The translations under genes and the position numbers were made by a program. A DNA stretch of 64,000 bases from Martelella sp. HB161492. Lineage in GTDB: Bacteria > Pseudomonadota > Alphaproteobacteria > Rhizobiales > Rhizobiaceae. How positions within the stretch are numbered: the first letter of the stretch is position 1; each line of letters begins with the position of its first letter. This document shows positions 18,463-27,900 of the stretch, piece by piece. Where the stretch lies: positions 214,301 through 278,300 of the forward strand of contig NZ_JAATVV010000002.1 in NCBI RefSeq assembly GCF_013184775.1. The letters are read 5' to 3'. Under the pieces are notes generated by a model, which had not been told where the DNA came from, ran no database searches, and was given only the letters and a program-made list of their open reading frames with translations.

Positions 18463-19440
18463 ATGACCAGAGACTTTGCCTTCACGATCACGAGCCTCCG
18501 TTTCGACGAAGATTACACGCCATCCGACGGCACGCGGATCACCACCAACTTCGCCAATCTGGCCAGAGGCGAGAGCCGTCGGGAGAACCTGCGCAACGCT
18601 TTGCGCATGATCAACAACCGCTGCAATAGCCTGGCACAGTGGGACAATCCCGAAAGTGATCGATTTGAAATTGAGCTCGACATCGTTTCCGTCGCGCTCG
18701 ATATCGAAGGCAATGGCAACAGCTTCCCGGCCATCGAGGTGCTCAACACGACAATCATCGACCACAAGTCAGGCGTGCGGCTCGAGGGCATTGTCGGCAA
18801 CAATTTCTCCTCCTATCTGCGAGACTATGATTTCAGCGTCGTGCTTCCCGAGCACAACAGGGGACGTGTCGGCTTCAGCCTACCCGATGATTTCGGCGAT
18901 CTGCATGGCAAGCTGTTCAAGGCCTTTGTCAACTCGGAAACATATAAGCAACACTTCCGAAAACTGCCGGTCATCTGCCTCAGCGTGTCGGACAGAAAAG
19001 TCTATCATCGCACAGCCAACCGGCATCCGGTTTTAGGCTTTGAATATCGTCCGAATGGAACATCGCTCACCGAGCAGTATTTCAGGAAAATGGGCCTCGA
19101 TGTTCGCTACTTTATGCCATCGGCCAGCGTCGCGCCGCTTGCATTCTATTTCTTCGGTGATCTGCTTCAGGATTATACCGATCTCGAATTGATCGGCACC
19201 ATCGCGACGATGGAGACATTCCAGAAGATCTATCGGCCCGAGATCTATAACGCCAACTCCGCAGCAGGCGAACGCTTCCAGCCGAGCCTGAGCCAGGGCG
19301 ATCATTCGCTGACCCGGATTGTCTACGACCGCGAAGAGCGGACTCAGCTGGCCACCGAGCAAGGCCGCTTCGCCGAAGAGAAGTTCATCAAGCCCCACCA
19401 GACCGCTCTCAAGGCGTGGTCGGCTCAATACGCAATTTGA
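18463..19440 (+). CDS. mesX: MesX, DUF1852 partner of methionine synthase MesD
   Basis: Protein of 325 residues of the DUF1852 family, recognised by FAFTITSLRFDEDYTPSDGTRITTNFANLARG at its N-terminus (quoted only in parts: residues 4-20, then TTNFANLARGE). Established work on folate-independent methionine synthases showed that MesD-type core MetE enzymes need this neighbour, MesX, and oxygen. It is encoded 21 bases before mesD and after metR. No membrane segment or signal is seen, so it should act in the cytosol. AGGA lies 12 bases before ATG 18463, a rather long spacing. Confidence 0.85.
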   Translation: MTRDFAFTITSLRFDEDYTPSDGTRITTNFANLARGESRRENLRNALRMINNRCNSLAQWDNPESDRFEIELDIVSVALDIEGNGNSFPAIEVLNTTIIDHKSGVRLEGIVGNNFSSYLRDYDFSVVLPEHNRGRVGFSLPDDFGDLHGKLFKAFVNSETYKQHFRKLPVICLSVSDRKVYHRTANRHPVLGFEYRPNGTSLTEQYFRKMGLDVRYFMPSASVAPLAFYFFGDLLQDYTDLELIGTIATMETFQKIYRPEIYNANSAAGERFQPSLSQGDHSLTRIVYDREERTQLATEQGRFAEEKFIKPHQTALKAWSAQYAI

Positions 19441-19461
19441 ACAATGACAGGATTGCCATAC

Positions 19462-20493
19462 ATGACAAAACTGCTCCCCACCTCCACAGCTGGCAGCCTC
19501 CCCAAACCCGCATGGATCGCAGAACCTGAAAAGCTCTGGTCACCCTGGAAGCTGGAAGGCGCGGCGCTTGCCGAGGGCAAACAGGATGCACTGCGCCTGA
19601 CGCTGGCCGAACAACAGCGCGCCGGCATTGATATCGTCAGTGACGGCGAGCAGACGCGCCAGCATTTTGTCACGACATTCATCGAACATCTTGAAGGCGT
19701 CGATTTCGAGAAACGCGAAACCGTCCAGATCAGGAAGCGCTATGACGCCAGCGTCCCGACCGTCGTCGGGGCGGTATCACGCGAAAGACCGGTCTTCGTC
19801 GAGGACGCCAGATTTTTCCGCAAGCTCACGGATGGGCCGATCAAATGGGCACTCCCCGGTCCCATGACGATGATCGATACGCTATACGACGCGCATTACA
19901 AAAGCCGCGAAAAGCTCGCCTGGGAATTCGCCAAAATCCTCAATCAGGAAGCGAAGGAACTTGAGGCCGCGGGAATCGACATCATTCAGTTCGACGAGCC
20001 CGCCTTCAATGTCTTCTTCGAGGACGTTCAGGACTGGGGCATTGCGGCGCTCGAAAGGGCAATCGACGGCCTCAAATGCGAAACCGCCGTCCATATATGC
20101 TACGGCTACGGCATCAAGGCCAATACCGACTGGAAGAAGACGCTGGGTTCGGAATGGCGGCAATATGAAGAAACCTTTCCCAAGCTTCAGGCATCCAATA
20201 TCGACATGGTTTCGCTGGAATGCCACAACTCACATGTTCCACTCGAATTGATCGAGCTCATCCGGGGCAAGAAGGTGATGGTCGGCGCCATTGACGTTGC
20301 AACCAGCACCATCGAGACGCCTGAAGACGTCGCCGATACGCTGCGAAAGGCGCTCCGGTATGTCGATGCCGACAAGCTTTACCCCTGCACCAATTGCGGC
20401 ATGACGCCGCTTGCGCGCAATGTCGCCCGCGGCAAGCTCGAAGCGCTGAGCGCCGGTGCGGCAATCGTCCGGCAAGAGCTCGAAGCCGTATAG
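19462..20493 (+). CDS. mesD: MesD, core MetE-type folate-independent methionine synthase
   Basis: Cytosolic methyltransferase, 343 residues, equal to only the C-terminal catalytic barrel of MetE; the N-terminal half that holds the polyglutamyl-folate is absent. Zinc and homocysteine site residues are visible: TAGSLPKP near the start, QFDEPAF, HICYGYG (His and Cys ligands), LECHNSH (Glu) and PCTNCGM (Cys). This short form with a DUF1852 neighbour is the MesD class, which methylates homocysteine from a donor other than 5-methyltetrahydrofolate. ATG 19462 has AGGA 9 bases upstream; ATG 19444 is in frame but sits right on the mesX stop. Probably regulated by MetR. Confidence 0.87.
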   Translation: MTKLLPTSTAGSLPKPAWIAEPEKLWSPWKLEGAALAEGKQDALRLTLAEQQRAGIDIVSDGEQTRQHFVTTFIEHLEGVDFEKRETVQIRKRYDASVPTVVGAVSRERPVFVEDARFFRKLTDGPIKWALPGPMTMIDTLYDAHYKSREKLAWEFAKILNQEAKELEAAGIDIIQFDEPAFNVFFEDVQDWGIAALERAIDGLKCETAVHICYGYGIKANTDWKKTLGSEWRQYEETFPKLQASNIDMVSLECHNSHVPLELIELIRGKKVMVGAIDVATSTIETPEDVADTLRKALRYVDADKLYPCTNCGMTPLARNVARGKLEALSAGAAIVRQELEAV

Positions 20494-20537
20494 CCGCCCC
20501 CCCCAAACGGGCCCGCCTTGCGAGGTTAACCCGACCG

Positions 20538-21013
20538 TCAGAGTGCGGCGTCTTCGGTGGAAAGTCCGGCGGCAATCAGTACCGCGGCAACACGAAAGCC
20601 CGTGCCATGGACGAACGGCACGGGACCGCCATTGAAGAGGTAGGAGGATTGATCCTCAGTGCTGGAACCGCTGGTCGTGGCAAGCGGCGACAGCATCTGC
20701 CCCGACAGGGCCAGCGCCACGCCGGGGCCTTTGATGGCGCCGGCGACGTTCTTGCCGCGGCCGCGATTGCCAGCTCCGGAACGATATGCAGATCAGCCGA
20801 TCCGAGCCGGAAATCAAGATCACCCTGCCCCAGAGGAATACCGCCCTCGACGGGCCCCCGGATCACACGAAAGTTCCGTTCCATCGCATTGGCCCGAAAC
20901 CCCGGAACCACCGCCGACAAAGCCTGCCCCGCCTCACCCGCGCTTGCGACATCGAAGCGGAACACCGGCCCGAACCGGCGGCCGAGATCGCCATGGCGGT
21001 GGATGATACGCAT
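20538..21013 (-). pseudogene. lambda gpI-like phage tail assembly protein, frameshifted
   Basis: Minus-strand remnant of a lambda-type tail assembly protein I. The first frame gives MRIIHRHGDLGRRFGPVFRF, SAGEAGQALSAVVPGFR and LDFRLGSADLHIVPE. Homology then jumps, near 20755-20765, to another frame that reads GPGVALALSGQMLSPLA, SSYLFNGGPVPFVHG and VLIAAGLSTED. Neither frame alone makes the protein, so it is broken by a frameshift. It lies downstream, in its own direction, of the gpK remnant at 21527, the same gene order as in lambda. The long plus-strand frame across it is a shadow. Confidence 0.68.
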
Positions 21014-21109
21014 GAAAATGCCCTTTACAATGAAAAGAAGTCGAACTTGTCTCATCCATATGAGCGCGCGAGCGTATCGAGGTGATATGAAAGACCAGGG
21101 GAGAATTCG

Positions 21110-21403
21110 ATGCGTTGGCTATTTGGACCTATTGCAGTGGCGCTAGCTTTGGCCCCCAACGTGTCTGCCGACCAGAAGAAGGTGTCGCCCGATGTTTTGG
21201 CGGCATGCCAAAAGACCATGAAGTCATTTACCCAATTGCCAGAATGTTTTCCCACGATGGACGTGGCAATCCAGACATTGGCGGCATTCAAAGAGATTTT
21301 TCCACCTGCGGCCGCTGCGTTGCTCGAAAAATGCAACCAGCTAAACGATGATAACCCTGACCCGACATCAACGTGCGTGAAGGAAGCCGTTAAGGCCGCT
21401 TGA
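21110..21403 (+). CDS. small secreted cysteine-containing protein
   Basis: Hypothetical exported protein of 97 residues. A Sec signal peptide (about residues 1-20, WLFGPIAVALALAPNVSA) is followed by a mature domain with four cysteines (positions in LAACQK, PECFP, EKCNQ, STCVKE) that could form two disulfides in the periplasm. GGGGAG lies 8 bases before the ATG. No family is recognised. The plus-one frame after the stop continues without a break as a plausible C-terminal helix to 21518, so the gene may be frameshifted. It sits between two opposite-strand phage remnants. Confidence 0.62.
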   Translation: MRWLFGPIAVALALAPNVSADQKKVSPDVLAACQKTMKSFTQLPECFPTMDVAIQTLAAFKEIFPPAAAALLEKCNQLNDDNPDPTSTCVKEAVKAA

Positions 21404-21526
21404 AGCAGTCGCTGACGAAGCGAAGCTGGAACAACTAAACGCAACAATCAAGAAAGCACAGTCGGCATATCCCGATGTTTGGATTTGGGGCGGTTCTGTG
21501 TACCACACTTACCAATAAGCGCAGCT

Positions 21527-21740
21527 CTATCCATTATACCGCAGCCAATGCGTCACCCGCTTCAGCCATGGGCCGAGCGGTTCGCGGCGGGAGAGACGGC
21601 CGTCGAGGTGATGCAGGCAAAGTCCGTTTTCCAGGATCACGCCGGAATGACAGGGCAGCTTCAGTGAAGTGATCGGCCGGCAGGGTCTCGTCCTCATCCC
21701 ACCATTCGCGTGACCGGGCGACGTCCGGCAGGCAGAAAGA
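21527..21740 (-). pseudogene. lambda gpK-like tail assembly peptidase remnant, frameshifted
   Basis: Minus-strand remnant of the NlpC/P60-type tail assembly protein K. One frame gives LPDVARSREWWDEDETLPADHF, matching the family's WW...L..DHF segment (quoted here in part), and another gives HSGVILENGLCLHHLDGRLS followed by REPLGPWLKRVTHWLRY, matching the conserved C-terminal LHHLxGRLS block. The two halves are out of frame and the N-terminal half is missing, so this is a pseudogene. Together with the gpI remnant it marks a decayed lambda-type tail module. Confidence 0.62.
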
Positions 21741-21867
21741 GGCCGTGCGATGGCACGACCTATACTTTCGAGCGCAACTCCGAGCCTTCTGCGCACGCAC
21801 CGGCAGCAGGCGATTTGCTATCACGAGACCACGCAATCAAGCGCAGTCTCTCAAGGGGTGGGAAACA

Positions 21868-21999
21868 ATGTCTCAGGAATTCTTCGTCATCGTCGCAAAC
21901 ATTGCCGTCGCGATCGTCGTCTTCAAAATGATCCGCAGCCTGATGAGCGTTCACCGCGCCGAAGCCGCAGCCAACCGCCGCATGGCGACTGCCAAGTAA
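21868..21999 (+). CDS. 43-residue single-pass membrane protein
   Basis: Small protein with a strong ribosome site (AAGGGG 11 bases upstream of ATG 21868). One transmembrane helix spans about residues 5-22 (FFVIVANIAVAIVVFKMI), followed by a basic, alanine-rich tail ending RRMATAK, so the C-terminus should be cytoplasmic. No family is recognised. In size and plan (N-terminal helix, basic tail) it resembles the 41-residue protein at 37846, though identity is low. Upstream in-frame codons back to 21745 overlap the phage remnant and are unlikely to be translated. Confidence 0.6.
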   Translation: MSQEFFVIVANIAVAIVVFKMIRSLMSVHRAEAAANRRMATAK

Positions 22000-22011
22000 G
22001 CAACCGTCAGA

Positions 22012-22300
22012 GGCTTCTGATCGCCTTGCCCATGGCCCGCGACAGCCGCGATTTCACCCGCCGCTCGTAGCTGCGCCATGTCGGATAGAAGAACGGGCTG
22101 CCATGATCCTGCCGGTATATTGTCCGGTCTTCTCAAGACGCTCGGATGTGGCGAATTCGAACCAGCAACCAATCGCCGGAAACGAGTCGGTGCTGGAAAG
22201 CACGATCTGGCAGACGATCAGCAGGCCAGCGATGCGGTGATTGCGGGGATGGAAAGAACGCGGCGGAAACGAAAACCGTAAACCGGCCCGTTTTTGACTC
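22012..22300 (-). pseudogene. unrecognised decayed gene
   Basis: On the minus strand two protein-like stretches lie in different frames: one reads CQIVLSSTDSFPAIGCWFEF and ATSERLEKTGQYTG (about 22115-22260), the next reads DHGSPFFYPTWRSYERRVKS then RLSRAMGKAIRSL and a stop (22012-22110). Their composition is unlike random translation, and they join within a few bases near 22110, which suggests one gene broken by a frameshift. I do not recognise the family. It lies between the 43-residue membrane protein and tRNA-Arg. Confidence 0.3.
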
Positions 22301-22330
22301 ATCGGCCATAGGCTAAGTCATTGAAAAGAA

Positions 22331-22407
22331 TGGCGACCCCTGCAGGATTCGAACCTGCGACCGTCGGCTTAGAAGGCCGGTGCTCTATCCAGCTGAGCTA
22401 AGGGGCC
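22331..22407 (-). tRNA. tRNA-Arg (anticodon TCT)
   Basis: Read on the minus strand, a 77-base cloverleaf starts GGCCCCTTAGCTCAG, has the loop around CTTCTAA with anticodon TCT, the T arm GGTTCGAATCC, and ends in an encoded CCA. tRNA genes like this are common integration sites, and phage remnants lie about 600 bases away. Confidence 0.95.
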
Positions 22408-22529
22408 ACGTCTGCAAGAAGCGAGACGTCAATGCCTTATTCAGGCACGAAATACAACAGCGAAGCGCTATGCCCGCAGATTTCGTTCATTTGGCGGCAG
22501 GGCTGCACGCAAAGCGGTACCGCTGACGT

Positions 22530-22835
22530 TCAGTGGGTCCAGGGCTGCGCGCGGTCGGAGCGGAAATTGTCCGAATAGGACACCGCCTTGCGGGTCGATT
22601 CCTTCGGCTGCATGACCCGGTAGGCAATCCCGTGACGACGCGCATAATCCTCAGCCTCTTCCTGGGTTTCGAATTTCAGCTTCACCTGCTGAAGCGTATC
22701 CGTGGACGAGGTGTAGCCGAAAACGGGATCAATCTTGCGCGGTGCCGCCTGTTCGAATTCGAGAACCCATTCGTGGGTCTTGGCCTGTCCCTGCTGCATC
22801 GCCGTTCTGGCGGGACGGTAAATCTTTGCCGGCAT
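22530..22835 (-). CDS. NDUFS4-like complex I accessory subunit
   Basis: Protein of 101 residues of the ETC complex I subunit conserved-region family, the bacterial counterpart of the 18-kDa NDUFS4 subunit of NADH dehydrogenase found in alphaproteobacteria. Typical features are MPAKIYRPARTAMQQG at the start, the WVLEFE strand, a YARRHGIAY segment and the proline-rich QPKESTRKAVSYSDNF tail near the C-terminus. It should sit at the matrix-arm side of complex I, facing the cytoplasm. It is monocistronic, close to tRNA-Arg. The frame is open further upstream but ATG 22835 is where homology starts. Confidence 0.85.
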   Translation of the reverse strand: MPAKIYRPARTAMQQGQAKTHEWVLEFEQAAPRKIDPVFGYTSSTDTLQQVKLKFETQEEAEDYARRHGIAYRVMQPKESTRKAVSYSDNFRSDRAQPWTH

Positions 22836-22988
22836 CGCGCATCTGCTCCCGAGGCTTAAGAAAACTGTCTTGACGCCGGTCACCGGCGCATACCTGCTTA
22901 TGCCGCGATTTTTGCCAATCGGCAACCCAAAAGCAGCCCTTTCCAGCAAACCGCCGCCCCCCTTGGCGCCGCTCCGCTTTCGCGCGCC

Positions 22989-23933
22989 TCAGCCCGGCGG
23001 TTTCTCCACCAGCCCTGCAATGACGTCTTCAAGGTGCTGGCGCGCGGCAAGCAGGGCATCTTCGGCAAGCTGCTGCGACATCAGCGCAAAACGGAACAGC
23101 TTTGAAGAGGGCAATTGCGCCAGACGCGGCAGATCCACGCTCGCCACGGTCGCAATCTTGGGATAGCCGCCGGTTGTCTGCCGTTCTGCAGTCAGAACAT
23201 AGGGCTGGCCGGAGCCAGGCACCTGGATCGAGCCAAGCGGCGTCGCGTCGGAGACGATGTCATGGCCGCGAAACGCATGCAGCAACGGACCGTCAAGGCG
23301 GCTCGCCATGCGGTCGCGACTGTTGGATACGGCAAAGTCGCGCCCCAGAAAAACCGCCCATGTGTCTGCATCGAAATAGTCATCCTGCGGCCCCGCGACC
23401 ACCCGAACCGGCCCCGGCCGGCGCAAGACAGGCAGAGAGAGCCTCAGACACGGACCATCTTCAGCCGCTCCGAGCGGCAGGAGGTCGCCGTCCCGCAATG
23501 CCCTGCCCTGAAAGCCGCCAAGCGCGCTGCGCAGATGGGTCGCACGCGAGCCGAGCACCTCCGGCACTTCGATCCCGCCGGACAGGGCGATATAACCCCA
23601 GACGGCATCCTTAAGATGACCGACGGTCAGAACTTCTCCCGGCAGCAAGACATGGCTCTCCCAGGCATCGACGCGGCGTTCATCAATGCGGATATCGACG
23701 GCACCGCCCGTGATGGCGAAACGCAACGGCTTTTCCACCCGGTAGCGCCCGCCGGACTGGGCAAATTCAAGCCCGGCCACATCGATATCGTTGCCGACAA
23801 GATGAGAGGCGATGGCAAAGGCATCCGGGTCCATCGGCCCGGCAGGCGATATGCCTTGATGCATATGACCGGATCTCGGTCTGGCCTGGACGGTGCTCAG
23901 CAATCCGGCCCTGATAACGATCAGACGGTTCAT
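22989..23933 (-). CDS. pxpC: 5-oxoprolinase subunit PxpC (biotin-dependent carboxyltransferase-like)
   Basis: Cytosolic subunit of the bacterial 5-oxoprolinase, which opens 5-oxoproline to glutamate using ATP. 314 residues, with family features GLLSTVQARPRSGHMHQGIS at the start, GPMDPDAFAIASHLVGND, and VGHLKDAVWGYIALSGGI (in parts), and LTAERQTTGGYPKIATV near the end. Its ATG overlaps the pxpB stop by 4 bases (ATGA). The third subunit, PxpA (LamB/YcsF), is not in the window. Confidence 0.88.
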   Translation of the reverse strand: MNRLIVIRAGLLSTVQARPRSGHMHQGISPAGPMDPDAFAIASHLVGNDIDVAGLEFAQSGGRYRVEKPLRFAITGGAVDIRIDERRVDAWESHVLLPGEVLTVGHLKDAVWGYIALSGGIEVPEVLGSRATHLRSALGGFQGRALRDGDLLPLGAAEDGPCLRLSLPVLRRPGPVRVVAGPQDDYFDADTWAVFLGRDFAVSNSRDRMASRLDGPLLHAFRGHDIVSDATPLGSIQVPGSGQPYVLTAERQTTGGYPKIATVASVDLPRLAQLPSSKLFRFALMSQQLAEDALLAARQHLEDVIAGLVEKPPG

Positions 23934-24643
23934 AGGCTTTCAGGCTCCACAAGCGCTTCACCCGCGGCGGCGCGGCGATCGAGTGCGGCGGCCTCATCGG
24001 GGCCGATCCGATGAAATGCGACACTGTCGCCCGGCGCCAGAAGGCTCGCTTCACGGCGACGGATATCAAACAGGCGAACCGGCGTGCGGCCGAGATAGCG
24101 CCAGCCGCTCGGTCCGGCAAAGGAGGTGATGCAGGCCTGCTGCCCGCCAATGCCAATGGATCCGGTGGCAACCAGCGCCCGCGGCACATCGAGCCGCGGC
24201 GTGAAAAGTGCCTCCGGCAGGCCGCCGAGATAGGCAAAGCCCGGCATGAAACCGATCATGTAGACGCGATATTCAGCTCCGCTGTGCAGCGCGATCACCG
24301 CCTCCGGTGTCAGCTTTTTTGCCGCCGCCAGATAGGCGACATCAAGAGCCGCATCGCCTTCATAGCAGACCGGCACCTTGAAACGGCGCGTGCCGGTAGC
24401 CTCTTCTTCGATCGAAGAAAGAAGCGCCAGCAGATCTTGCGCCAGCTGCGTCCCGCGCCTTTTTGCCGGATCATACATCACCAGAAGTGCGCGATAGGTC
24501 GGCACCGTCTCGATGATGCCTGGCACCGGCTCGCGCGCCAGCCGCCTGGCAAAGGCGATCACGCGCCGGCTCACCGCCTCGCTCACCTGATCGCCGAATT
24601 CAACGCTCAATGCCTGGTCACCCGCCGGCAATATGCGCAGCAT
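23930..24643 (-). CDS. pxpB: 5-oxoprolinase subunit PxpB (KipI-like)
   Basis: Partner of PxpC, 237 residues. The N-terminal domain begins LRILPAGDQALSVEFGD, and the carboxyltransferase-like C-terminal domain shows YMIGFMPGFAYLGGLPEAL, PRALVATGSIGIGGQQ and GWRYLGRTPV. Such pairs were once named KipI-KipA; the metabolic role in 5-oxoproline clearance is now established for PxpABC. It is first of a two-gene operon. The 24644-24908 gap upstream contains no gene. Confidence 0.88.
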   Translation of the reverse strand: MLRILPAGDQALSVEFGDQVSEAVSRRVIAFARRLAREPVPGIIETVPTYRALLVMYDPAKRRGTQLAQDLLALLSSIEEEATGTRRFKVPVCYEGDAALDVAYLAAAKKLTPEAVIALHSGAEYRVYMIGFMPGFAYLGGLPEALFTPRLDVPRALVATGSIGIGGQQACITSFAGPSGWRYLGRTPVRLFDIRRREASLLAPGDSVAFHRIGPDEAAALDRRAAAGEALVEPESL

Positions 24644-24908
24644 AGATCATATCCCCTTGTCCTGCCGCCACCCCGTCTTCAGCGCAGCAGCGAAACCATA
24701 GTGGCGCGATCGGGAGCGCCAATCCAGCATCAAGGGATCTTATCCCCGACACTCAGCCCTGAAACAGGCATCCGACATGGCATCGCCCTGAAAAATTATT
24801 TGTCAAAAGCACATTCTCACCCTACCCACCGTCCCGGCTCGGCACATATAGTGCTAATATAAGATCCGTATTGCGGCAGAATGAATTTGAACGGCACAGG
24901 ACTGAAAC

Positions 24909-27900
24909 GTGGAAGAATCCGAACAGCTGGAAGAAAAGCGCCTCAAGGCGCTCTATGAGCTGAACGTCTTGGATTCAGCGCCGGAACCGGAATTTGAAGC
25001 GCTGGTTCAGGCCGCAGCCATTGTGTGCGGCACGCCGATATCGCTGATCAGCCTGCTTGAGCGCGACAGGCAATGGTTCAAGGCCAATGTCGGTCTTGAG
25101 GATGTGACGGAAACGCCACGTTCTGTCTCCTTCTGCGCCCACGCCATCAAGAATGACAGCCTTATGGAGGTGCAGGACGCGACGCGCGATCCGCGCTTCA
25201 GCGACAATCCTCTGGTAACCGGATCACCGGATATCCGTTTTTATGCCGGCGTGCCGCTCACCCTTTCAAGCGGAGAGAAAGTCGGCACGCTCTGTGTCAT
25301 CGATACGAAAGCCAAGGCGCTCAGCGAAGAGCAGAAAGCGATCCTCAGCCATCTGGCCACCGCAGCGGTGCGCGCGCTTGAAATCCGCATGGCAGCGCTG
25401 CATGAGAAAGAACTGGTCTCGCTTGAATGGCGGGCCCAGTCGATCCTCGAAAACAGCTTTGACGCCGTTCTCAGCATGGATTGCAGGGGCCGCATTCAGC
25501 ATTGGAACCGTGCGGCCGAACGCATGTTCGGCTTTTCCGCAGAGCAGGCTGAAGGGCAGCCACTCGATCTCATCCTGCCCCCGGAAAAACGGGAGAGCGA
25601 AGGCGCGCTGCTCAAGCGGCTGGACAAGAACCTGACAAGTCGCTCCTTCAGGACAGAACGGCAGCACAAGAACGGAGACCGCCTGCCGGTCTCGATCTCC
25701 ATCGGCCCCGTTCTCGATTCTGACGGTGTGATGGTCGGTGCCACTGAAATCATCCGCGACATATCCGATATCGAGAAGACCAACCGCGAGCTTGCGGATG
25801 CCGAGCGCCGGGTACGCCGGCTCTATCAGTCGACGCCTGCCATGCTGCATTCGATTGATGCAGAAGGTCGGCTCCTCAGCGTCTCAGACCGTTGGCTGGA
25901 GGTGATGGGCTACAGCCGCGATGAGGTTATCGGCCGCCTTTCCTCGTCCTTCATGACCGAGGAATCGCACATCAAGTCGACGACCGAAATGCTGCCGGCC
26001 TTCCTCAAGAGCGGTCATTGCGAAGATATCGAATATCAGATGGTCACCCGCGCTGGCGACGTGATTGACGTTCTCCTGTCGGCCATTCTGGAACGTGATG
26101 CCGATGGCAAGCCGATGCGCAGCATGGCCATCATCGAAAACATCACAGCGCGGCGCAAAGCGGAAAAGGCCCTGCGCACCGAAAGACGGCGCCTGGCCCA
26201 GATCATCCAGGCCACCCAGGCGGGCACCTGGGAATGGAATGTCGAAACCGGGGAACTGCGGCTCAACCGCCAATGGGCGTCCATCATCGGCGAACAGCCG
26301 GACAGCCTCGGCAAGGTGACCATCCAGACCTGGCTCGAGCGGCTTCACCCCGATGATGATCAGCTGAGCCGTGACCGGCTGGCAGAGCATTTCGCGGGCA
26401 AGACGGAAAACTATCAGTGCGAGGTGCGCCTCAGGCATAACGACGGTCACTGGGTCTGGGTTCTCGGCCGCGGCCAGGTCATCAGCAGGACCCATGACGG
26501 CAAGCCGGAATGGATGTTCGGCACCCATCAGGACATCAGCCAGCGCAAGGCCGAAGAGCAGGAATTGCGCAAGAGCCGCGAATTTCTCGACCGCACCGGC
26601 CGGCTGGCCGGTGTCGGTGGCTGGGAGCTGAACCTTGAGACACAGGATCTGTTCTGGTCGGATGAAACCTGCCGCATCCACGGCGTTGCCCTCGGTCACA
26701 AACCCGATCTGGCCGAAGCGATCAGCTATTATGCCCCTGAGGCGCGCGAAGCGGTTGATGCTGCGGTCACGCGCAGCATCGCGACCGGCGAAAGCTTTGA
26801 TATCGAACTGCCGCTGATCAACGCCAAAGGCGACCAAATCTTCGTTCGCTCGGTTGGCTCGACGCAGTTTGAAAATGGCAAACCGATCCGCGTGGCCGGC
26901 GCCTTTCAGGATATCACCGAGCGGGTTTCCCAGCGCAAGGCTCTGGAAGAGGTCAATGAACGGATTGCCGTTGCCACCGAGAACGGCCGGATCGGCATCT
27001 GGGATGCCAATCTGGTAACGGGCAAAACCCTCTATTCGGAGATCTGGTGTTCGCTGATCGGCTACCGGCAGGATGAAGTTCCGGACAACGGGTTTGAATG
27101 GCTGAATTTCATCCACCCCGACGACATGGAGCGGGCCAAGAATTCCGATGCCGCCCATATCAGGGGCGAGGCCCCCTATTTCGAAGAACAGTTCCGCATG
27201 CGCCACAAGGATGGCCACTGGGTCTGGATCCTTGATCGCGGACGCGTGACAGCACGCGACGAAGATGGCAACCCCACCCGGATGATCGGCACCCATACCG
27301 ACATCACCCGCCAGAAGCAGCAGGAGGAAGAACGCTTCCTGCTCGGCGAACGCATGGCGATTGCCACAACCAGTGGCGGCATCGGCATATGGGAGCTCAA
27401 TATCGAGACGGGCGAACCCGGCTGGGACCCGATCATGTACGAGCTTTACGGCCATTCCGGTGTCGCTGACGAAAGCGTCGCCGTGATCTGGCAGCGCCAG
27501 GTCCACCTGGAAGATCGCGAAAGGGTCCGCGAAGCGGTGGCCACCGCCATTGCCGAAGAATCACTTCTGGACGAGGAATACCGCGTCGTCTGGCCGGATG
27601 GATCGGTTCATCATCTGCACATCGCCGCGCGGGTGGTGGCGGAGGAGCAGCAAAGGCCTCGCCGGATGATCGGCGCGGCGTGGGATGTGACGGACGAGCG
27701 GCAACTGGCGCTGGAGCTTGCCGAACAGCATGAGCTGATGCGGGTGACGCTGCATTCCATCGGCGATGCCGTGATCACCACCAATGCCGACGGCGTCGTG
27801 CAATGGCTGAACCCCGTTGCCGAACGGATGACCGGCTGGTCACTGGCCGAAGCCCGTGACATGGCCTCAAGCCGCGTGTTCAACATCGTTCACGAGGAAA

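Noticed and set aside
20394-21146. 250-codon plus-strand frame after mesD
   Set aside because: Overlaps the end of mesD and the gpI remnant; arginine/proline-rich with no homology, while the minus strand shows tail-protein motifs.
25884-27506. 540-codon minus-strand frame opposite the PAS array
   Set aside because: Follows the repeat periodicity of the PAS gene on the other strand and lacks recognisable domains.
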